NCBI RefSeq assembly: GCF_019218755.1
Contig: NZ_JAHUWZ010000002.1
Span: 891,302-955,301, forward strand
Direction: 5' to 3'
Length of the DNA: 64,000 bases
From: Acidovorax sp. sif1233
GTDB lineage: Bacteria > Pseudomonadota > Gammaproteobacteria > Burkholderiales > Burkholderiaceae_C
Every line of letters begins with the position of its first letter. The stretch's first letter is position 1. A program made the position numbers and the translations under genes. The notes under the pieces are model-generated. The model did no database searches. It was not told where the DNA came from and saw only the letters and a list, made by a program, of their open reading frames with translations. Below are positions 8,284-17,154 of the stretch, in pieces.

Positions 8284-8946
8284 TCAGACCTCGGTCACGA
8301 ACTGCTCGCGGGGGCGGCGCACCTTCTTCAGGCTCACCAGCCAGTCGCCCTCCTCGGCACGATAGCCCAGCGGGAGAATCGAGACGCTGCGCAGGCCGCG
8401 TGCACGCAGGCCCAGGATCTCATCGAGCGCGTTGGGGTCGAACCCCTCCATCGGCGTGGAGTCCACCTCCTCGAACGCGGCGGCAATCAGGGCCGCGCTC
8501 ATGCCGATGTAGGCCTGGCGCGCCGCGTGCTGGAAGTTCACTTCCGCATCGCGCTGGGGGTAGCTGGAGAGCAGCATCTGGCGGTAGTTTTCCCAGCCCT
8601 CGTTCTTGAAGCCGCGCTGGTCATTGGTCAGGTCGAACATCATGTTGATGCGCTCGGCCGTGTAGTTGTCCCACGCCGCGAACACCAGCAGGTGGGAGCC
8701 GTCGGTGATCTGCGCCTGGTTCCATGCGATGGGCTGGATGCGCGCGCGCACGGCGGGGTCGGTCACCACGATGATCTCGAAGGGCTGCAGTCCGCTGGAG
8801 GTGGGGGCGAGGCGCGCGGCTTCGAGAATGCGCTCGACCTTGTCCTGCGGCACCGCCTTGGCGGGGTTCATCTTCTTGGCGGCATAGCGCCATTGCAGTT
8901 TGTTCAGCAGGGGCTGGGCGGCCGCAGTGGTATCAAGGGTGGTCAT
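8284..8946 (-). CDS. NAD(P)H-dependent nitroreductase family protein (NfsB-like)
   Basis: From ATG 8946 (AGGA upstream) this is 220 residues. LNKLQWRYAAKKMNP at the N-terminus, EAARLAPTSSGLQPFEIIVV (FMN-phosphate contacts), the central AYIGMSAALIAAAFEEVDSTPMEGFDP, and the glycine-rich segment near LRSVSILPLGYRAEEGDW match oxygen-insensitive nitroreductases and dihydropteridine reductases. These are FMN flavoproteins that reduce nitroaromatics, quinones or pterins in the cytoplasm. The open frame continues 40 codons further upstream but without family homology. It stands alone, convergent with the MFS gene. Confidence 0.85.
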   Translation of the reverse strand: MTTLDTTAAAQPLLNKLQWRYAAKKMNPAKAVPQDKVERILEAARLAPTSSGLQPFEIIVVTDPAVRARIQPIAWNQAQITDGSHLLVFAAWDNYTAERINMMFDLTNDQRGFKNEGWENYRQMLLSSYPQRDAEVNFQHAARQAYIGMSAALIAAAFEEVDSTPMEGFDPNALDEILGLRARGLRSVSILPLGYRAEEGDWLVSLKKVRRPREQFVTEV

Positions 8947-9303
8947 GGTCGAATCCTGTGGTGAAAGGGTATTTGCAGGGCATGGGTGACAAGGGCCCGG
9001 TGTAATGAACTGTAGGCAAACACCCCCGGTTCGGTAAGCCATCCCTGGGAAAAGCATTGTTCCCATTTGGCCAACAATCGGCCCTTGAAATGCGGGTTAC
9101 CGGTCCGTGCCCGTTCGCGTGCGCCGCTTCGCGGGGGGTGCCCTGCGGCGGCTCCCTTGTGCGTCCAGGGGTTACGCCGTGGGCCCCCCAGGGGCCAGGC
9201 CTCACGGGCGTACACTTGCGCGCATGCGCCCCGGGCGGCCCCGGCTGGGCGCCCCACCACGCCCGCGCCTGCCTCTCCTTCACGTTGACGCCACGCCCCC
9301 TTC
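8947..9303. other. Divergent intergenic region
   Basis: About 360 bases separate the nitroreductase from the hybrid kinase. I see no gene. A weak dyad, ATTGTT (9056-9061) and AACAAT (9073-9078), could be an operator, but nothing ties it to a known regulator. Confidence 0.35.
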
Positions 9304-11520
9304 ATGAGCGAACCCGACCTGTCCTTTCTGGATCCTGCCCGCCGGATGCCAGCCCATGCGGCGGACACCGCGGGCCCACCCGTCGTGCGGACGGCGCCGC
9401 CTGCCGCGCGGGAGGGCTCGCCGGCCGACAGCCTGGTGGCGGAGCTGCGAGCCTACCAGGCCGAACTCGAGAGCCAGAACAAGGTCCTGCGCTACAGCCA
9501 GACGGTGGCCGAAAGTGCCTACGAGCGCTTCGAGACGCTGTTCGCCAGCGTGCCGCTGGCCCTCATGGTGGTGGACGAGCACGATCTGGTGGTGCAGGCG
9601 AACTCCATGGCGCACCGATCATTCCAGCCCACCGAGCGCGACCGCCCTCTCTCGGCGCTGATGCCCTTCGTGCGCGCGCAGGACGCCAGGCGCGTGCGCG
9701 AGGCCTTCGCGCTGGCGCGGGACCTGGGCCGCAGCGAGGCCAAGGAGGTCGTGTTTTCCATCAATGCGGACACGCGCATCACCGGCGACCTGCACATCGC
9801 GCACATCGAGGCACCACAAAGCAACGGCCCGCCGCTGCCGCAGTTCCTGTGCGCGGTGATCGACCAGGGCCCGCTGCTCGCGGAACGCCAGGCGTTGCAG
9901 CACAGCGCGGCCACATTGCAGCAGCGCAACGAGCAGCTGCACGCGAGCGAAAGGCGGCTCGAAGCCGTCATCAACTCGGCGCTGGACGCCATCATCTGCG
10001 TGGACCAGCACCGGCGCATCACGGTCTTCAACCCCACAGCAGCCGCGCTGTTCCAGTGCAGCGCGAGCGATGCGCTGGGCAGCACCCTCGACCGCTTCCT
10101 GCCCGATGCCGCCCAGGCCCTGGCGTTTGCGCAGCTCACCACGCAGGCCATGCTGGGCGAGATGACCGCCCTCACCGCCAGCGGCAAGGAGCTGGCCGTG
10201 GAAGTGAGCGTCTCGTTCGAGCGCCACGCCGAAGGCGAAACCACCACCGTCTTCGCCCGCGACCTCACGGGCCGCAAGAAGGCCGAGGCGCACCGCAACG
10301 AACTCGAGGCGCAGCTGCGCGAGTCGCAGAAGATGCAGGCCGTGGGCACCATGGCCGGCGGCATCGCGCACGATTTCAACAACATCCTGGGGGCCATTCT
10401 GGGCAACGTGGCGCTGGCCCAGGCCGACTGCGCGCCGGGCTCTCCCGTGCTGGTGAGCCTGGGGGAAATCGACAAGGCCGGCCGCCGCGCGCGCGACCTG
10501 GTGCGCCAGATCCTCACCTTCAGCCGCAACGAACCGCCACAGCGCTCGGCCGTGTCGCTGGCCGAGGTCGTGCACGACACCGAGCGCCTGCTGCGCGTGA
10601 CCCTTCCACCCGCCATCGAGCTGCACATGCAGCTGCAGGCGGGCCTGCCGCCTGTTCTGGCGGATGCCACGCAGGTGGAGCAGGCGCTGCTCAACCTGTG
10701 CACGAACGCGGTCCACGCCATTGGCACGGAGCGCGGCAGCATCCATGTGGAGGCGGCCACCGTGCAGCCCGACCAGCGCCTGAGCGAACGGCTGGGCCTG
10801 GCGCCCGTGGACTACGTGGCCCTGTCGGTGCGCGACAGCGGCCCGGGCATGGATGCGGCGACGCTGGAACGCATCTTCGAGCCGTTCTTCACCACCAAGC
10901 CGGTGGGCCAGGGCACCGGCCTGGGCCTGGCGGTGGTGCATGGCGTGATGCGCACCCATGAGGGCGGCGTGGACGTGCACAGCGCGCCGGGCCAGGGCAG
11001 CCGGTTCACGCTGTATTTCCCGGTGGCCGCCGCAAGCGCCGCCGCCGAGCCCCCGGTGCCGATGCCGGCAGCGACGGCCACCGCCCCCGCCGCCGCGCCG
11101 GACACACCAGAGCCCCCAGGGTGCGAGCCGCCCCCGAGAAAGCCCCATGTGATGTACGTGGACGATGACGAGGCCCTGGTGTTCCTGGTGCAGCGCCTGC
11201 TGCGCCGCCGCGGCTACGAGGTCAGCGGCTTCACCGACCCGCACGAGGCCAAGGCAGCTCTGAACGCGGCGCCCGATTGCTACGACCTGCTCGTGACCGA
11301 CTACAACATGCCGGGCTTTTGCGGCGTGGACCTGGTGCGGGAGGCCCGCCTCATCCGGCCCGACCTGCCGGTGGCCCTGGCCTCGGGCTACGTCACGGCC
11401 GAGATCGAACAGGCCGCGCTGGCCGAGGGAGCGCAGGCGCTGATCCACAAGCCCAACGACGTGGAAGAGCTTTGCGCCACCGTGCAGCGCCTGGTGGGCG
11501 GCGACGATGCCGCCCGGTGA
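9304..11520 (+). CDS. PAS-domain hybrid sensor histidine kinase with C-terminal receiver
   Basis: The 738 residues contain a Pro/Ala-rich N-terminus with a short coiled coil (about 45-75), PAS 1 (about 76-190), PAS 2 (about 220-325), the phosphoacceptor helix with AGGIAHDFNNILGAI (His356), and an ATPase domain with N, G1 and G2 boxes (NLCTNAVHA, DSGPGMD, GTGLGLAVVHG). After a Pro/Ala linker comes a receiver domain (about 616-735) with acidic DDDE, phosphoacceptor Asp666 in LLVTDYNMPG, and the conserved Lys in IHKPND. No membrane helix is visible, so it is a cytoplasmic sensor. No separate output protein is next to it, so its partner is unknown. Confidence 0.9.
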   Translation: MSEPDLSFLDPARRMPAHAADTAGPPVVRTAPPAAREGSPADSLVAELRAYQAELESQNKVLRYSQTVAESAYERFETLFASVPLALMVVDEHDLVVQANSMAHRSFQPTERDRPLSALMPFVRAQDARRVREAFALARDLGRSEAKEVVFSINADTRITGDLHIAHIEAPQSNGPPLPQFLCAVIDQGPLLAERQALQHSAATLQQRNEQLHASERRLEAVINSALDAIICVDQHRRITVFNPTAAALFQCSASDALGSTLDRFLPDAAQALAFAQLTTQAMLGEMTALTASGKELAVEVSVSFERHAEGETTTVFARDLTGRKKAEAHRNELEAQLRESQKMQAVGTMAGGIAHDFNNILGAILGNVALAQADCAPGSPVLVSLGEIDKAGRRARDLVRQILTFSRNEPPQRSAVSLAEVVHDTERLLRVTLPPAIELHMQLQAGLPPVLADATQVEQALLNLCTNAVHAIGTERGSIHVEAATVQPDQRLSERLGLAPVDYVALSVRDSGPGMDAATLERIFEPFFTTKPVGQGTGLGLAVVHGVMRTHEGGVDVHSAPGQGSRFTLYFPVAAASAAAEPPVPMPAATATAPAAAPDTPEPPGCEPPPRKPHVMYVDDDEALVFLVQRLLRRRGYEVSGFTDPHEAKAALNAAPDCYDLLVTDYNMPGFCGVDLVREARLIRPDLPVALASGYVTAEIEQAALAEGAQALIHKPNDVEELCATVQRLVGGDDAAR

Positions 11521-12220
11521 AGGCCCCTCCGCGCCCGCGGCCCAGGCGTGCGCGCCTGGAGCCGCCGCCTGCCCCGCCCCACGGGCGCTGTACGAGGACG
11601 CGGACCTGCTCGTGCTCTGCAAGCCGTCGGGCCTGCTGTGCGTGCCCGGGCGCGGCCCGGACAAGCAGGATGCCTTGAGCACCCGCGCCCAGCAGCACTG
11701 GCCAGGGGCGCTGATCGTTCACCGGCTGGACCAGGCCACCTCGGGCCTCGTGCTGATGGCGCGCCACCTGGAGGCCCAGCGCCGCCTGAGCCGTGCCTTT
11801 GCCGAGCGCACGGTGCACAAGCGGTACCAGGCGGTGGTGCGGGGATGCATGGGCCAAGGCACTGCCGACCCCGCGGCATGGCAGGAGATCGACCTGCCCA
11901 TCGCCGCCGACTGGGCCCGGCGCCCGCTGCGGGTGATCGACGCCACGCAGGGCAAGCCCAGCCTGACCCTCTGGCGCGCGCTGAGCTGCGACCTGGCCGC
12001 CCGCACGACGCGGGTCGAGCTTGCGCCCGTCACCGGCCGCACCCACCAGCTGCGTGTGCACCTGGCGGCCGTGGGCCACGCCATCCTGGGAGACGCACTG
12101 TATGCCGACGCGGCCACCCGGGGCCTCGCGCCGCGCCTGCTGCTGCATGCCAGCCACCTGGCCTTTGCACACCCGGCCACCGGAGCGCACCTTGCCCTCG
12201 AATGGGCGGCGGATTTTTGA
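11507..12220 (+). CDS. RluA-family pseudouridine synthase
   Basis: The 237 residues have the RluA-type catalytic motif HRLDQATSGLVLMA (about 74-87; the Asp attacks the uracil), the R-x-Y stretch KRYQAV, and PVTGRTHQLRVHLAAVGHAILGD near residue 185. The enzyme isomerises specific uridines in rRNA or tRNA. It has no S4 domain, which fits RluA rather than RluC or RluD. It overlaps the kinase stop by 14 bp, so it is likely co-transcribed, although no functional link is known. The first 25 residues are low-complexity Ala/Pro. Confidence 0.85.
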   Translation: MPPGEGPSAPAAQACAPGAAACPAPRALYEDADLLVLCKPSGLLCVPGRGPDKQDALSTRAQQHWPGALIVHRLDQATSGLVLMARHLEAQRRLSRAFAERTVHKRYQAVVRGCMGQGTADPAAWQEIDLPIAADWARRPLRVIDATQGKPSLTLWRALSCDLAARTTRVELAPVTGRTHQLRVHLAAVGHAILGDALYADAATRGLAPRLLLHASHLAFAHPATGAHLALEWAADF

Positions 12221-12244
12221 CCCTGCGGCCGGTACCGCCCGCCG

Positions 12245-13138
12245 CTACAGCCGCGCCGGCGCCACGGGCCGCGACATCGCCCATTGCACCGCCAGGATGC
12301 TGGCCAGCACCACCAGCATGCCGGCCAGTGACACGCCCGTCATGGCCTGGCCCAGCAGCACCCAGCCCAGCAGCACGGCCGTGACGGGGCTGAGCAGCCC
12401 GAGCGACGACACCGCCACCGACGGCAGGCGCGCTATGCCGCGAAACCACAGCGCATAAGCCAGCAACGCGCCCGCGATGCTCAGGTAAAGATACCCGCCC
12501 ACCTGGGGGGCGGTGAGCGCGGGCAGCGGCGGGTCCACCAGCCAGGCCAGGGGCGCGAGCATGATGCCGCCGGCCAGCAGTTGCCACCCCGTGAACGCCA
12601 GCACCGGGAGGTCGGACCGCCAGCGCCGCGACCAGAAGGTGCCTGCCGCCATGCACACGGTGCCGACCAATGCCGCGCCGACGCCCACCATGTCCCACCG
12701 CGCACCGGGCGACAGCAGCAGTGCGGCCATGCCCAGCACGCCGGCCGCGCCCGCGCCCAGGGCCAGGGCGGGCGGGCGGCGGTGATCCAGTGCCCAGGCC
12801 AGGCCCATCACCACCAGCGGGCCCACCGCGCCCACCACGGCGGCCACGCCGCCCGGCAGCCGGTAGGCGGCCACGAACAGCAGCGCCTGGAAAACGCCGA
12901 TGTTGAGCGCCGCCAGCACCATCAGCCGCCGCCAGCCCACCCGGTCGCCCCACGCCGGCCAGCGGCGGCACCACAGCACCAGCAGCAGGCCCGCGGGCAA
13001 GGTGCGCAGCAGCGCGGCGGTGAAGGGCCGGTCGGGCGGCAGCAGCTCGGTGGTGACGATGTAGGTGGAGCCCCAGATGACCGGGCCCACGGCCGTGGCG
13101 AGCGCATCCAGCCAGGGAGAGGTGCGGGTGCTTTGCAT
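12245..13138 (-). CDS. EamA/DMT-family transporter
   Basis: The 297 residues contain ten predicted helices arranged as two EamA repeats (about 12-137 and 150-285). GPVIWGSTYIVTTELLPPDRPF near the N-terminus and LSIAGALLAYALWFRGIARLPSVAVSSLGLLSPVTAVLLGW near the C-terminus are typical. Such proteins export metabolites or amino acids. It is divergently transcribed from a MarR regulator, and two palindromes lie between the start codons, so control by that regulator is likely. Confidence 0.85.
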   Translation of the reverse strand: MQSTRTSPWLDALATAVGPVIWGSTYIVTTELLPPDRPFTAALLRTLPAGLLLVLWCRRWPAWGDRVGWRRLMVLAALNIGVFQALLFVAAYRLPGGVAAVVGAVGPLVVMGLAWALDHRRPPALALGAGAAGVLGMAALLLSPGARWDMVGVGAALVGTVCMAAGTFWSRRWRSDLPVLAFTGWQLLAGGIMLAPLAWLVDPPLPALTAPQVGGYLYLSIAGALLAYALWFRGIARLPSVAVSSLGLLSPVTAVLLGWVLLGQAMTGVSLAGMLVVLASILAVQWAMSRPVAPARL

Positions 13139-13146
13139 GGCAATTT

Positions 13147-13197
13147 ATCTTCAAATCAAGATAAAAATACTCTACCATACAATCTTGAAATCAAGAT
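13147..13197. promoter_or_regulatory. Paired MarR-type operators in divergent promoter
   Basis: A perfect dyad ATCTTGA-AA-TCAAGAT occupies 13182-13197, and an imperfect copy ATCTTCAAATCAAGAT lies at 13147-13162, with starts 35 bp apart. The region is AT-rich and sits between the EamA transporter and the MarR gene, as expected for an autoregulated MarR-controlled efflux locus. Confidence 0.65.
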
Positions 13198-13215
13198 AAA
13201 TCGATCACAAAGCCC

Positions 13216-13731
13216 ATGGCCACCCCACGCCAGCCCGACGCCGTAGATGCCATCCTGGCCCAGTGGAGCCGCGAGCGCCCCGACCTGGATGTGAGCCCCA
13301 TGGGCCCCATCGGGCGCATCAAGCGCTGCGCCGCGCTGCTGCAGCGCAGGCTCGACGAGACCTTTGCCGGGTTCGGACTGAGCTTCTGGGAGTTCGACGT
13401 GCTGGCCACGCTGCGCCGCAGCGGCGCGCCCTACTGCCTGGCGCCGACCACGCTGTTCTCCACCCTCATGGTCACCTCGGGCACCATGACGCACCGCATG
13501 GGCAAGCTCGAGGCCCAGGGCTGGATCACGCGCCTGCCCAACCCCGACGATGCGCGCAGCTCGCTGGTGCAGCTCACCGCCGAGGGGCTGGCGCTGATCG
13601 ACCGCGCTGTCGAGGCACACGTCGCCAACGAGCACCGCATCCTGGCGCCGCTCAAGGCCGCCGACCTCGCGGCGCTGGACGCGCGGCTGTCGCTGCTGCT
13701 CGCGGCGCTGGAGCCTGCCGGAGACAGCTGA
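13216..13731 (+). CDS. MarR-family transcriptional regulator
   Basis: The 171 residues hold a MarR winged helix. The recognition region spans LAPTTLFSTLMVTSGTMTHRMGKLEAQGWI (about 76-105), and the wing is LPNPDDARSSLVQLTAEG with the conserved D-x-R. A helical dimerisation region flanks it. It is divergent from the EamA transporter and has two palindromes in the 77-bp gap. It probably represses both genes until a small effector binds. The ligand is unknown. Confidence 0.85.
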   Translation: MATPRQPDAVDAILAQWSRERPDLDVSPMGPIGRIKRCAALLQRRLDETFAGFGLSFWEFDVLATLRRSGAPYCLAPTTLFSTLMVTSGTMTHRMGKLEAQGWITRLPNPDDARSSLVQLTAEGLALIDRAVEAHVANEHRILAPLKAADLAALDARLSLLLAALEPAGDS

Positions 13732-13759
13732 GCCGGGCGTCCCGCAGTACGATGGGGGG

Positions 13760-14521
13760 ATGCCTCATACCCACCTCTACATCCTCACCGGCGCATCGCG
13801 CGGCATGGGGCTGGCCATGGCCCAGCAACTCCTGCGCAGCGGCAACACCCTCATCTGCATCGCGCGCAGCGCCAATGCGGACCTGGCCACCGAAGCCAAG
13901 GCGGCGGGCGTCACCCTCGAACAATGGCAGCAAGACCTCTCGCAGGGCGAGCAGGCGGCGCACAGGCTGCAAAGCTGGCTCGCGGCGCAGGGCCCGCAGG
14001 TGTTCGCCAGCGCCACGCTCATCAACAACGCGGGCGTGATCCCGCGCATCGCCCCCCTCTCGGGCAGCGATGCCGCCGACCTGGCCCATGCCCTGCGCGT
14101 GGGCCTGGAGGCGCCCATGCAGCTCACCGCCGCCTTCCTGGGCGCGACGGATGCCTGGACGGTGCCGCGCAAGGTGCTCAACATCTCCTCGGGCCTGGGC
14201 CGCCGGGCCATGGCCTCGCAGGCCGCGTACTGCGCCGCCAAGGCGGGCATGGACCATTTCACGCGCTGCGTGGCGCTGGACGAAGCCATCAAGCCCCAGG
14301 GCGCCAAGGTATGCTCGCTGGCCCCCGGCGTGATCGACACCGACATGCAGGTGCAGCTGCGCGGCGCCGCCCCCGAGGCGTTCCCGGACCAGCAAAATTT
14401 CGCCAACCTCAAGACGGGTGGCCAGCTCACATCGCCTGCCGACGCCGCCACCCGCGTGCTCGCCTGGCTGGAACGCGCAGACTTCGGCACCAACCCGGTG
14501 GCCGATGTCCGGGACGCCTAG
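13760..14521 (+). CDS. Short-chain dehydrogenase/reductase (sepiapterin/benzil reductase-like)
   Basis: The 253 residues have the SDR cofactor loop TGASRGMGLA (about 10-19), the NNAGV strand (about 92), a Ser in NISSGLGRR, and the catalytic YCAAK (Tyr-x-x-x-Lys, about 156-160). APGVIDTDMQ follows the active site. The sequence resembles the sepiapterin/benzil reductase branch, which reduces carbonyls with NADPH. It follows the MarR gene by 28 bp and may share its transcript. The substrate cannot be told from sequence. Confidence 0.85.
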   Translation: MPHTHLYILTGASRGMGLAMAQQLLRSGNTLICIARSANADLATEAKAAGVTLEQWQQDLSQGEQAAHRLQSWLAAQGPQVFASATLINNAGVIPRIAPLSGSDAADLAHALRVGLEAPMQLTAAFLGATDAWTVPRKVLNISSGLGRRAMASQAAYCAAKAGMDHFTRCVALDEAIKPQGAKVCSLAPGVIDTDMQVQLRGAAPEAFPDQQNFANLKTGGQLTSPADAATRVLAWLERADFGTNPVADVRDA

Positions 14522-14529
14522 AGCCCCAA

Positions 14530-14592
14530 TACTCCTGTTTTTATAGCTACCAGCGCTTTATGGACAAGCGCTAGCGGCCAATTTGATCTGAA
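14530..14592 (+). repeat. Dispersed GATAGCTGC...GCGCTT repeat, copy 1
   Basis: A TATAGCTACCAGCGCTTTA half faces ACAAGCGCTAGCGGCCAATT, forming an imperfect hairpin (CAGCGCTT/AAGCGCTAG). It lies between the SDR and thiolase genes. The same pattern recurs at least eight more times in the window. Confidence 0.7.
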
Positions 14593-14614
14593 ACTCATCT
14601 GAAAGGACCTCCCC

Positions 14615-15799
14615 ATGACCCGTGAAGTCGTCGTCGTTTCCGCAGTGCGCACCGCCATCGGCACCTTTGGCGGCAGCCTCAAGGACGTGCCCCCCACCGA
14701 GCTGGGCGCGCTCGTGGTGCGCGAATCGCTCGCGCGTGCCAACGTGGAAGGCAAGGACGTGGGCCACGTGGTGTTCGGCCACGTGGTCAACACCGAGCCC
14801 AAGGACATGTACCTCTCGCGCGTGGCCGCCATCCACGGCGGCTGCGGCGAAGGCACGCCCGCCTACAACGTGAACCGCCTGTGCGGCTCGGGCCTTCAGG
14901 CCATCGTCAACGCCAGTCAGTCCATCCTGCTGGGCGACACCGACGTGGCCATTGGCGCCGGGGCCGAGAACATGAGCCGCGTGCCCTTTGCCAGCCTGAA
15001 CATGCGCTGGGGCGCCCGCATGGGCGACACCAAGATGGTGGACATGATGATCGGCGCGCTGCACGACCCCTTCCACAACATCCACATGGGCGTGACGGCG
15101 GAGAACATCGCCGCCAAGTGGGGCATCAGCCGCGAAGACCAGGACAAGTTGGCGGTAGAGAGCCACAACAGGGCCGAACGCGCCACGCAGGCCGGCGTGT
15201 TCAAGGACCAGATCGTGCCCGTCACCCTGAAAAGCAAGAAGGGCGACGTGTTGTACGCCACCGACGAGCACTTCCGCCCCGGCGCCACGATGGAGGACCT
15301 GGCCAGGCTCAAGCCCGTGTTCCAGAAGGAGAACGGCACGGTGACGGCCGGCAACGCCTCGGGCATCAACGACGCCGCCGCAGCCGTGGTGCTGATGGAA
15401 GCCGGCGCCGCCAAGGCCCGTGGCGCCAAGCCGCTGGCACGCCTGGTGGCCTATGCCCACGCGGGCGTGGACCCCAAGTACATGGGCATCGGCCCCGTGC
15501 CCGCCACGCAGCTGGCGCTGAAAAGGGCAGGCCTCACGGTGAACGACCTCGACGTGATCGAAGCCAACGAGGCCTTTGCCGCCCAGGCCTGCGCCGTCAC
15601 CAAGGACCTGGGCCTGGACCCGGCCAAGGTCAATCCGAACGGATCGGGCATCTCGCTGGGCCACCCCATCGGCGCGACCGGCGCGCTGATCACCGTGAAG
15701 GCGCTGCACGAACTGCAGCGCGTGCAGGGCCGCTACGCGCTGGTGACCATGTGCATCGGCGGCGGCCAGGGCATCGCCGCGATCTTCGAGCGCATCTGA
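14615..15799 (+). CDS. Acetyl-CoA acetyltransferase (thiolase)
   Basis: The 394 residues match biosynthetic thiolases along their full length. The acyl-accepting cysteine is Cys90 in NRLCGSGLQAI, the histidine is in GHPIGATGA near residue 352, and the second cysteine is in CIGGGQGIA near the C-terminus. It condenses or cleaves acetoacetyl-CoA or longer 3-ketoacyl-CoA, as in polyhydroxybutyrate synthesis or fatty-acid oxidation. The ATG follows GAAAGGA at a good distance. No phaB or phaC is adjacent, so which pathway it serves is undecided. Confidence 0.9.
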   Translation: MTREVVVVSAVRTAIGTFGGSLKDVPPTELGALVVRESLARANVEGKDVGHVVFGHVVNTEPKDMYLSRVAAIHGGCGEGTPAYNVNRLCGSGLQAIVNASQSILLGDTDVAIGAGAENMSRVPFASLNMRWGARMGDTKMVDMMIGALHDPFHNIHMGVTAENIAAKWGISREDQDKLAVESHNRAERATQAGVFKDQIVPVTLKSKKGDVLYATDEHFRPGATMEDLARLKPVFQKENGTVTAGNASGINDAAAAVVLMEAGAAKARGAKPLARLVAYAHAGVDPKYMGIGPVPATQLALKRAGLTVNDLDVIEANEAFAAQACAVTKDLGLDPAKVNPNGSGISLGHPIGATGALITVKALHELQRVQGRYALVTMCIGGGQGIAAIFERI

Positions 15800-15811
15800 C
15801 CCGTGCCGCCC

Positions 15812-15860
15812 GGCCTTGCCATCGCCAGTGGCGATGTTGCCACCCTGTATCGGCAAGGCC
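15812..15860 (+). terminator. Nested hairpin after the thiolase gene
   Basis: GGCCTTGCC (15812-15820) pairs with GGCAAGGCC (15852-15860), and an inner hairpin ATCGCC/GGCGAT (15821-15835) sits inside. It lies just past the thiolase stop. There is no T-run, so it is a likely but not certain terminator. Confidence 0.45.
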
Positions 15861-15972
15861 AGCCCCGCGCAGGATCGGCGATCATCCGTGGGTGCTGGCA
15901 CCAAGACCAGCAGAGCGGAGCGCGCCTGCGCGGCCGCCTGTCCATATTGAACCGACGGAGACATCTCTCACC

Positions 15973-16956
15973 ATGATTCGCACCCTGCTTTCCTTCACCG
16001 CCCTCGCCTTCGCTGTGGGCACCACCGCGCACGCCCAGGCCCCCGCACCGGCTGCGGCCTACCCCACCAAGCCCATCCGCCTGATCGTGCCCTTCCCGCC
16101 CGGCGGCGGCACCGACATCCTCTCGCGCCTGGTGGCCACCAAGCTCACGGAAAGCGCCAAGTGGACCGTGGTGGCCGACAACAAGGCGGGCGCCGGCGGC
16201 ACCATCGGCATCGGCGAGGCCGTCAAGGCGGCCCCCACGGGCTATGACCTCGTGATGGGCCAGAAGGACAACCTCGTGATCGGCCCCTGGCTCTACAAGA
16301 ACCTGCCCTGGGACCCCACCAAGGACCTGACCGCCGTGGCCCACGTCGCCTACACGCCCGTGGTCATCGCCACCAGCGTCAACTCCAAGTACAAGACCCT
16401 GGCCGACGTGGTGGCCGCCGCCAAGGCCGCGCCCGGCACCATCACCTATGGCTCGCCCGGCAACGGCACGTCCATCCACCTGGCGGGCGACCTGTTCGAG
16501 AAGGCCGCGGGCGTGAAGCTGAGCCACATTCCCTACAAGGGATCCAATCCCGCGCTGATGGATGCGCTGGCGGGCAATGTGGACCTGCTGGTCTCGTCCC
16601 TGCCCTCGGCCATGGGCCAGATCAAGTCCGGCAAGCTGCGCCCCCTGGCCGTGACCTCGGCCAAGCGCAGCTCGTCCCTGCCCGAGGTGCCCACCGTGGC
16701 CGAGTCGGGCTTCAAGGACTTCGACGTGAGCACCTGGTACGGCGTGTTCGCCCCCGCCGGCACGCCGGCCGCCGTGGTGAGTGCCATCAACGCCGAGATC
16801 AACAAGCTCCTGGCCACGGCCGACATGAAGGCCGCCATCCATGCCCAGGGCGCGGAGCCGGAAGCCATGTCCGCCGCGCAGTTCGGCACCCTGCTCAAGA
16901 CCGACTACGCCAAGTGGAAGGGCATCGTCGAAGCCTCGGGCGCGAAGATTGAGTGA
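15973..16956 (+). CDS. Bug-family (TctC-like) periplasmic solute-binding protein
   Basis: From ATG 15973 (GGAGA upstream) this is 327 residues with a signal peptide ending AHAQAPAPAAA. YPTKPIRLIVPFPPGGGTDILSRLVA is the signature N-terminus of Bug receptors, and PYKGSNPALMDALAGNVDLLVSSLPS is the second conserved block. These proteins bind carboxylates such as tricarboxylates or nicotinate and are very abundant in Burkholderiales, often as orphans without TctA/TctB, as here. The ligand is not predictable. Confidence 0.9.
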   Translation: MIRTLLSFTALAFAVGTTAHAQAPAPAAAYPTKPIRLIVPFPPGGGTDILSRLVATKLTESAKWTVVADNKAGAGGTIGIGEAVKAAPTGYDLVMGQKDNLVIGPWLYKNLPWDPTKDLTAVAHVAYTPVVIATSVNSKYKTLADVVAAAKAAPGTITYGSPGNGTSIHLAGDLFEKAAGVKLSHIPYKGSNPALMDALAGNVDLLVSSLPSAMGQIKSGKLRPLAVTSAKRSSSLPEVPTVAESGFKDFDVSTWYGVFAPAGTPAAVVSAINAEINKLLATADMKAAIHAQGAEPEAMSAAQFGTLLKTDYAKWKGIVEASGAKIE

Positions 16957-17040
16957 CCCCCTGAGGCGCTTCGCGCCTTCCCCCTGAAGGGGGACGCAGC
17001 CGGTGGCCTGGCAAAGCCAGATCCACGGGTGCACTGGCGA
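16957..17040 (+). repeat. CCCCCTGAGGCGC-type dispersed repeat
   Basis: The segment directly after the Bug stop contains GAGGCGC-TTC-GCGCCTTC and CCCCCTGAAGGGGG, two consecutive short hairpins. From memory, similar gene-end elements are frequent in Comamonadaceae genomes. It probably serves as a 3'-end hairpin or is a REP-like element. Confidence 0.45.
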
Positions 17041-17113
17041 AGGGCGTGCCTGTTCCACGAGCTGTGGAATGTGGGATGCGCTGGTGCGCGGCGCCATCGA
17101 GAACTGAAATGAA

Positions 17114-17137
17114 GAACGGCTCCTTTCGGAGCCGTTC
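17114..17137. terminator. Bidirectional hairpin between Bug protein and UspA
   Basis: A perfect 10-bp stem GAACGGCTCC-TTTC-GGAGCCGTTC lies between two convergent genes. The flanks are only moderately T-rich. The position and strength of the stem make a shared terminator likely. Confidence 0.7.
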
Positions 17138-17154
17138 CTCATGGGGGATGGCGC

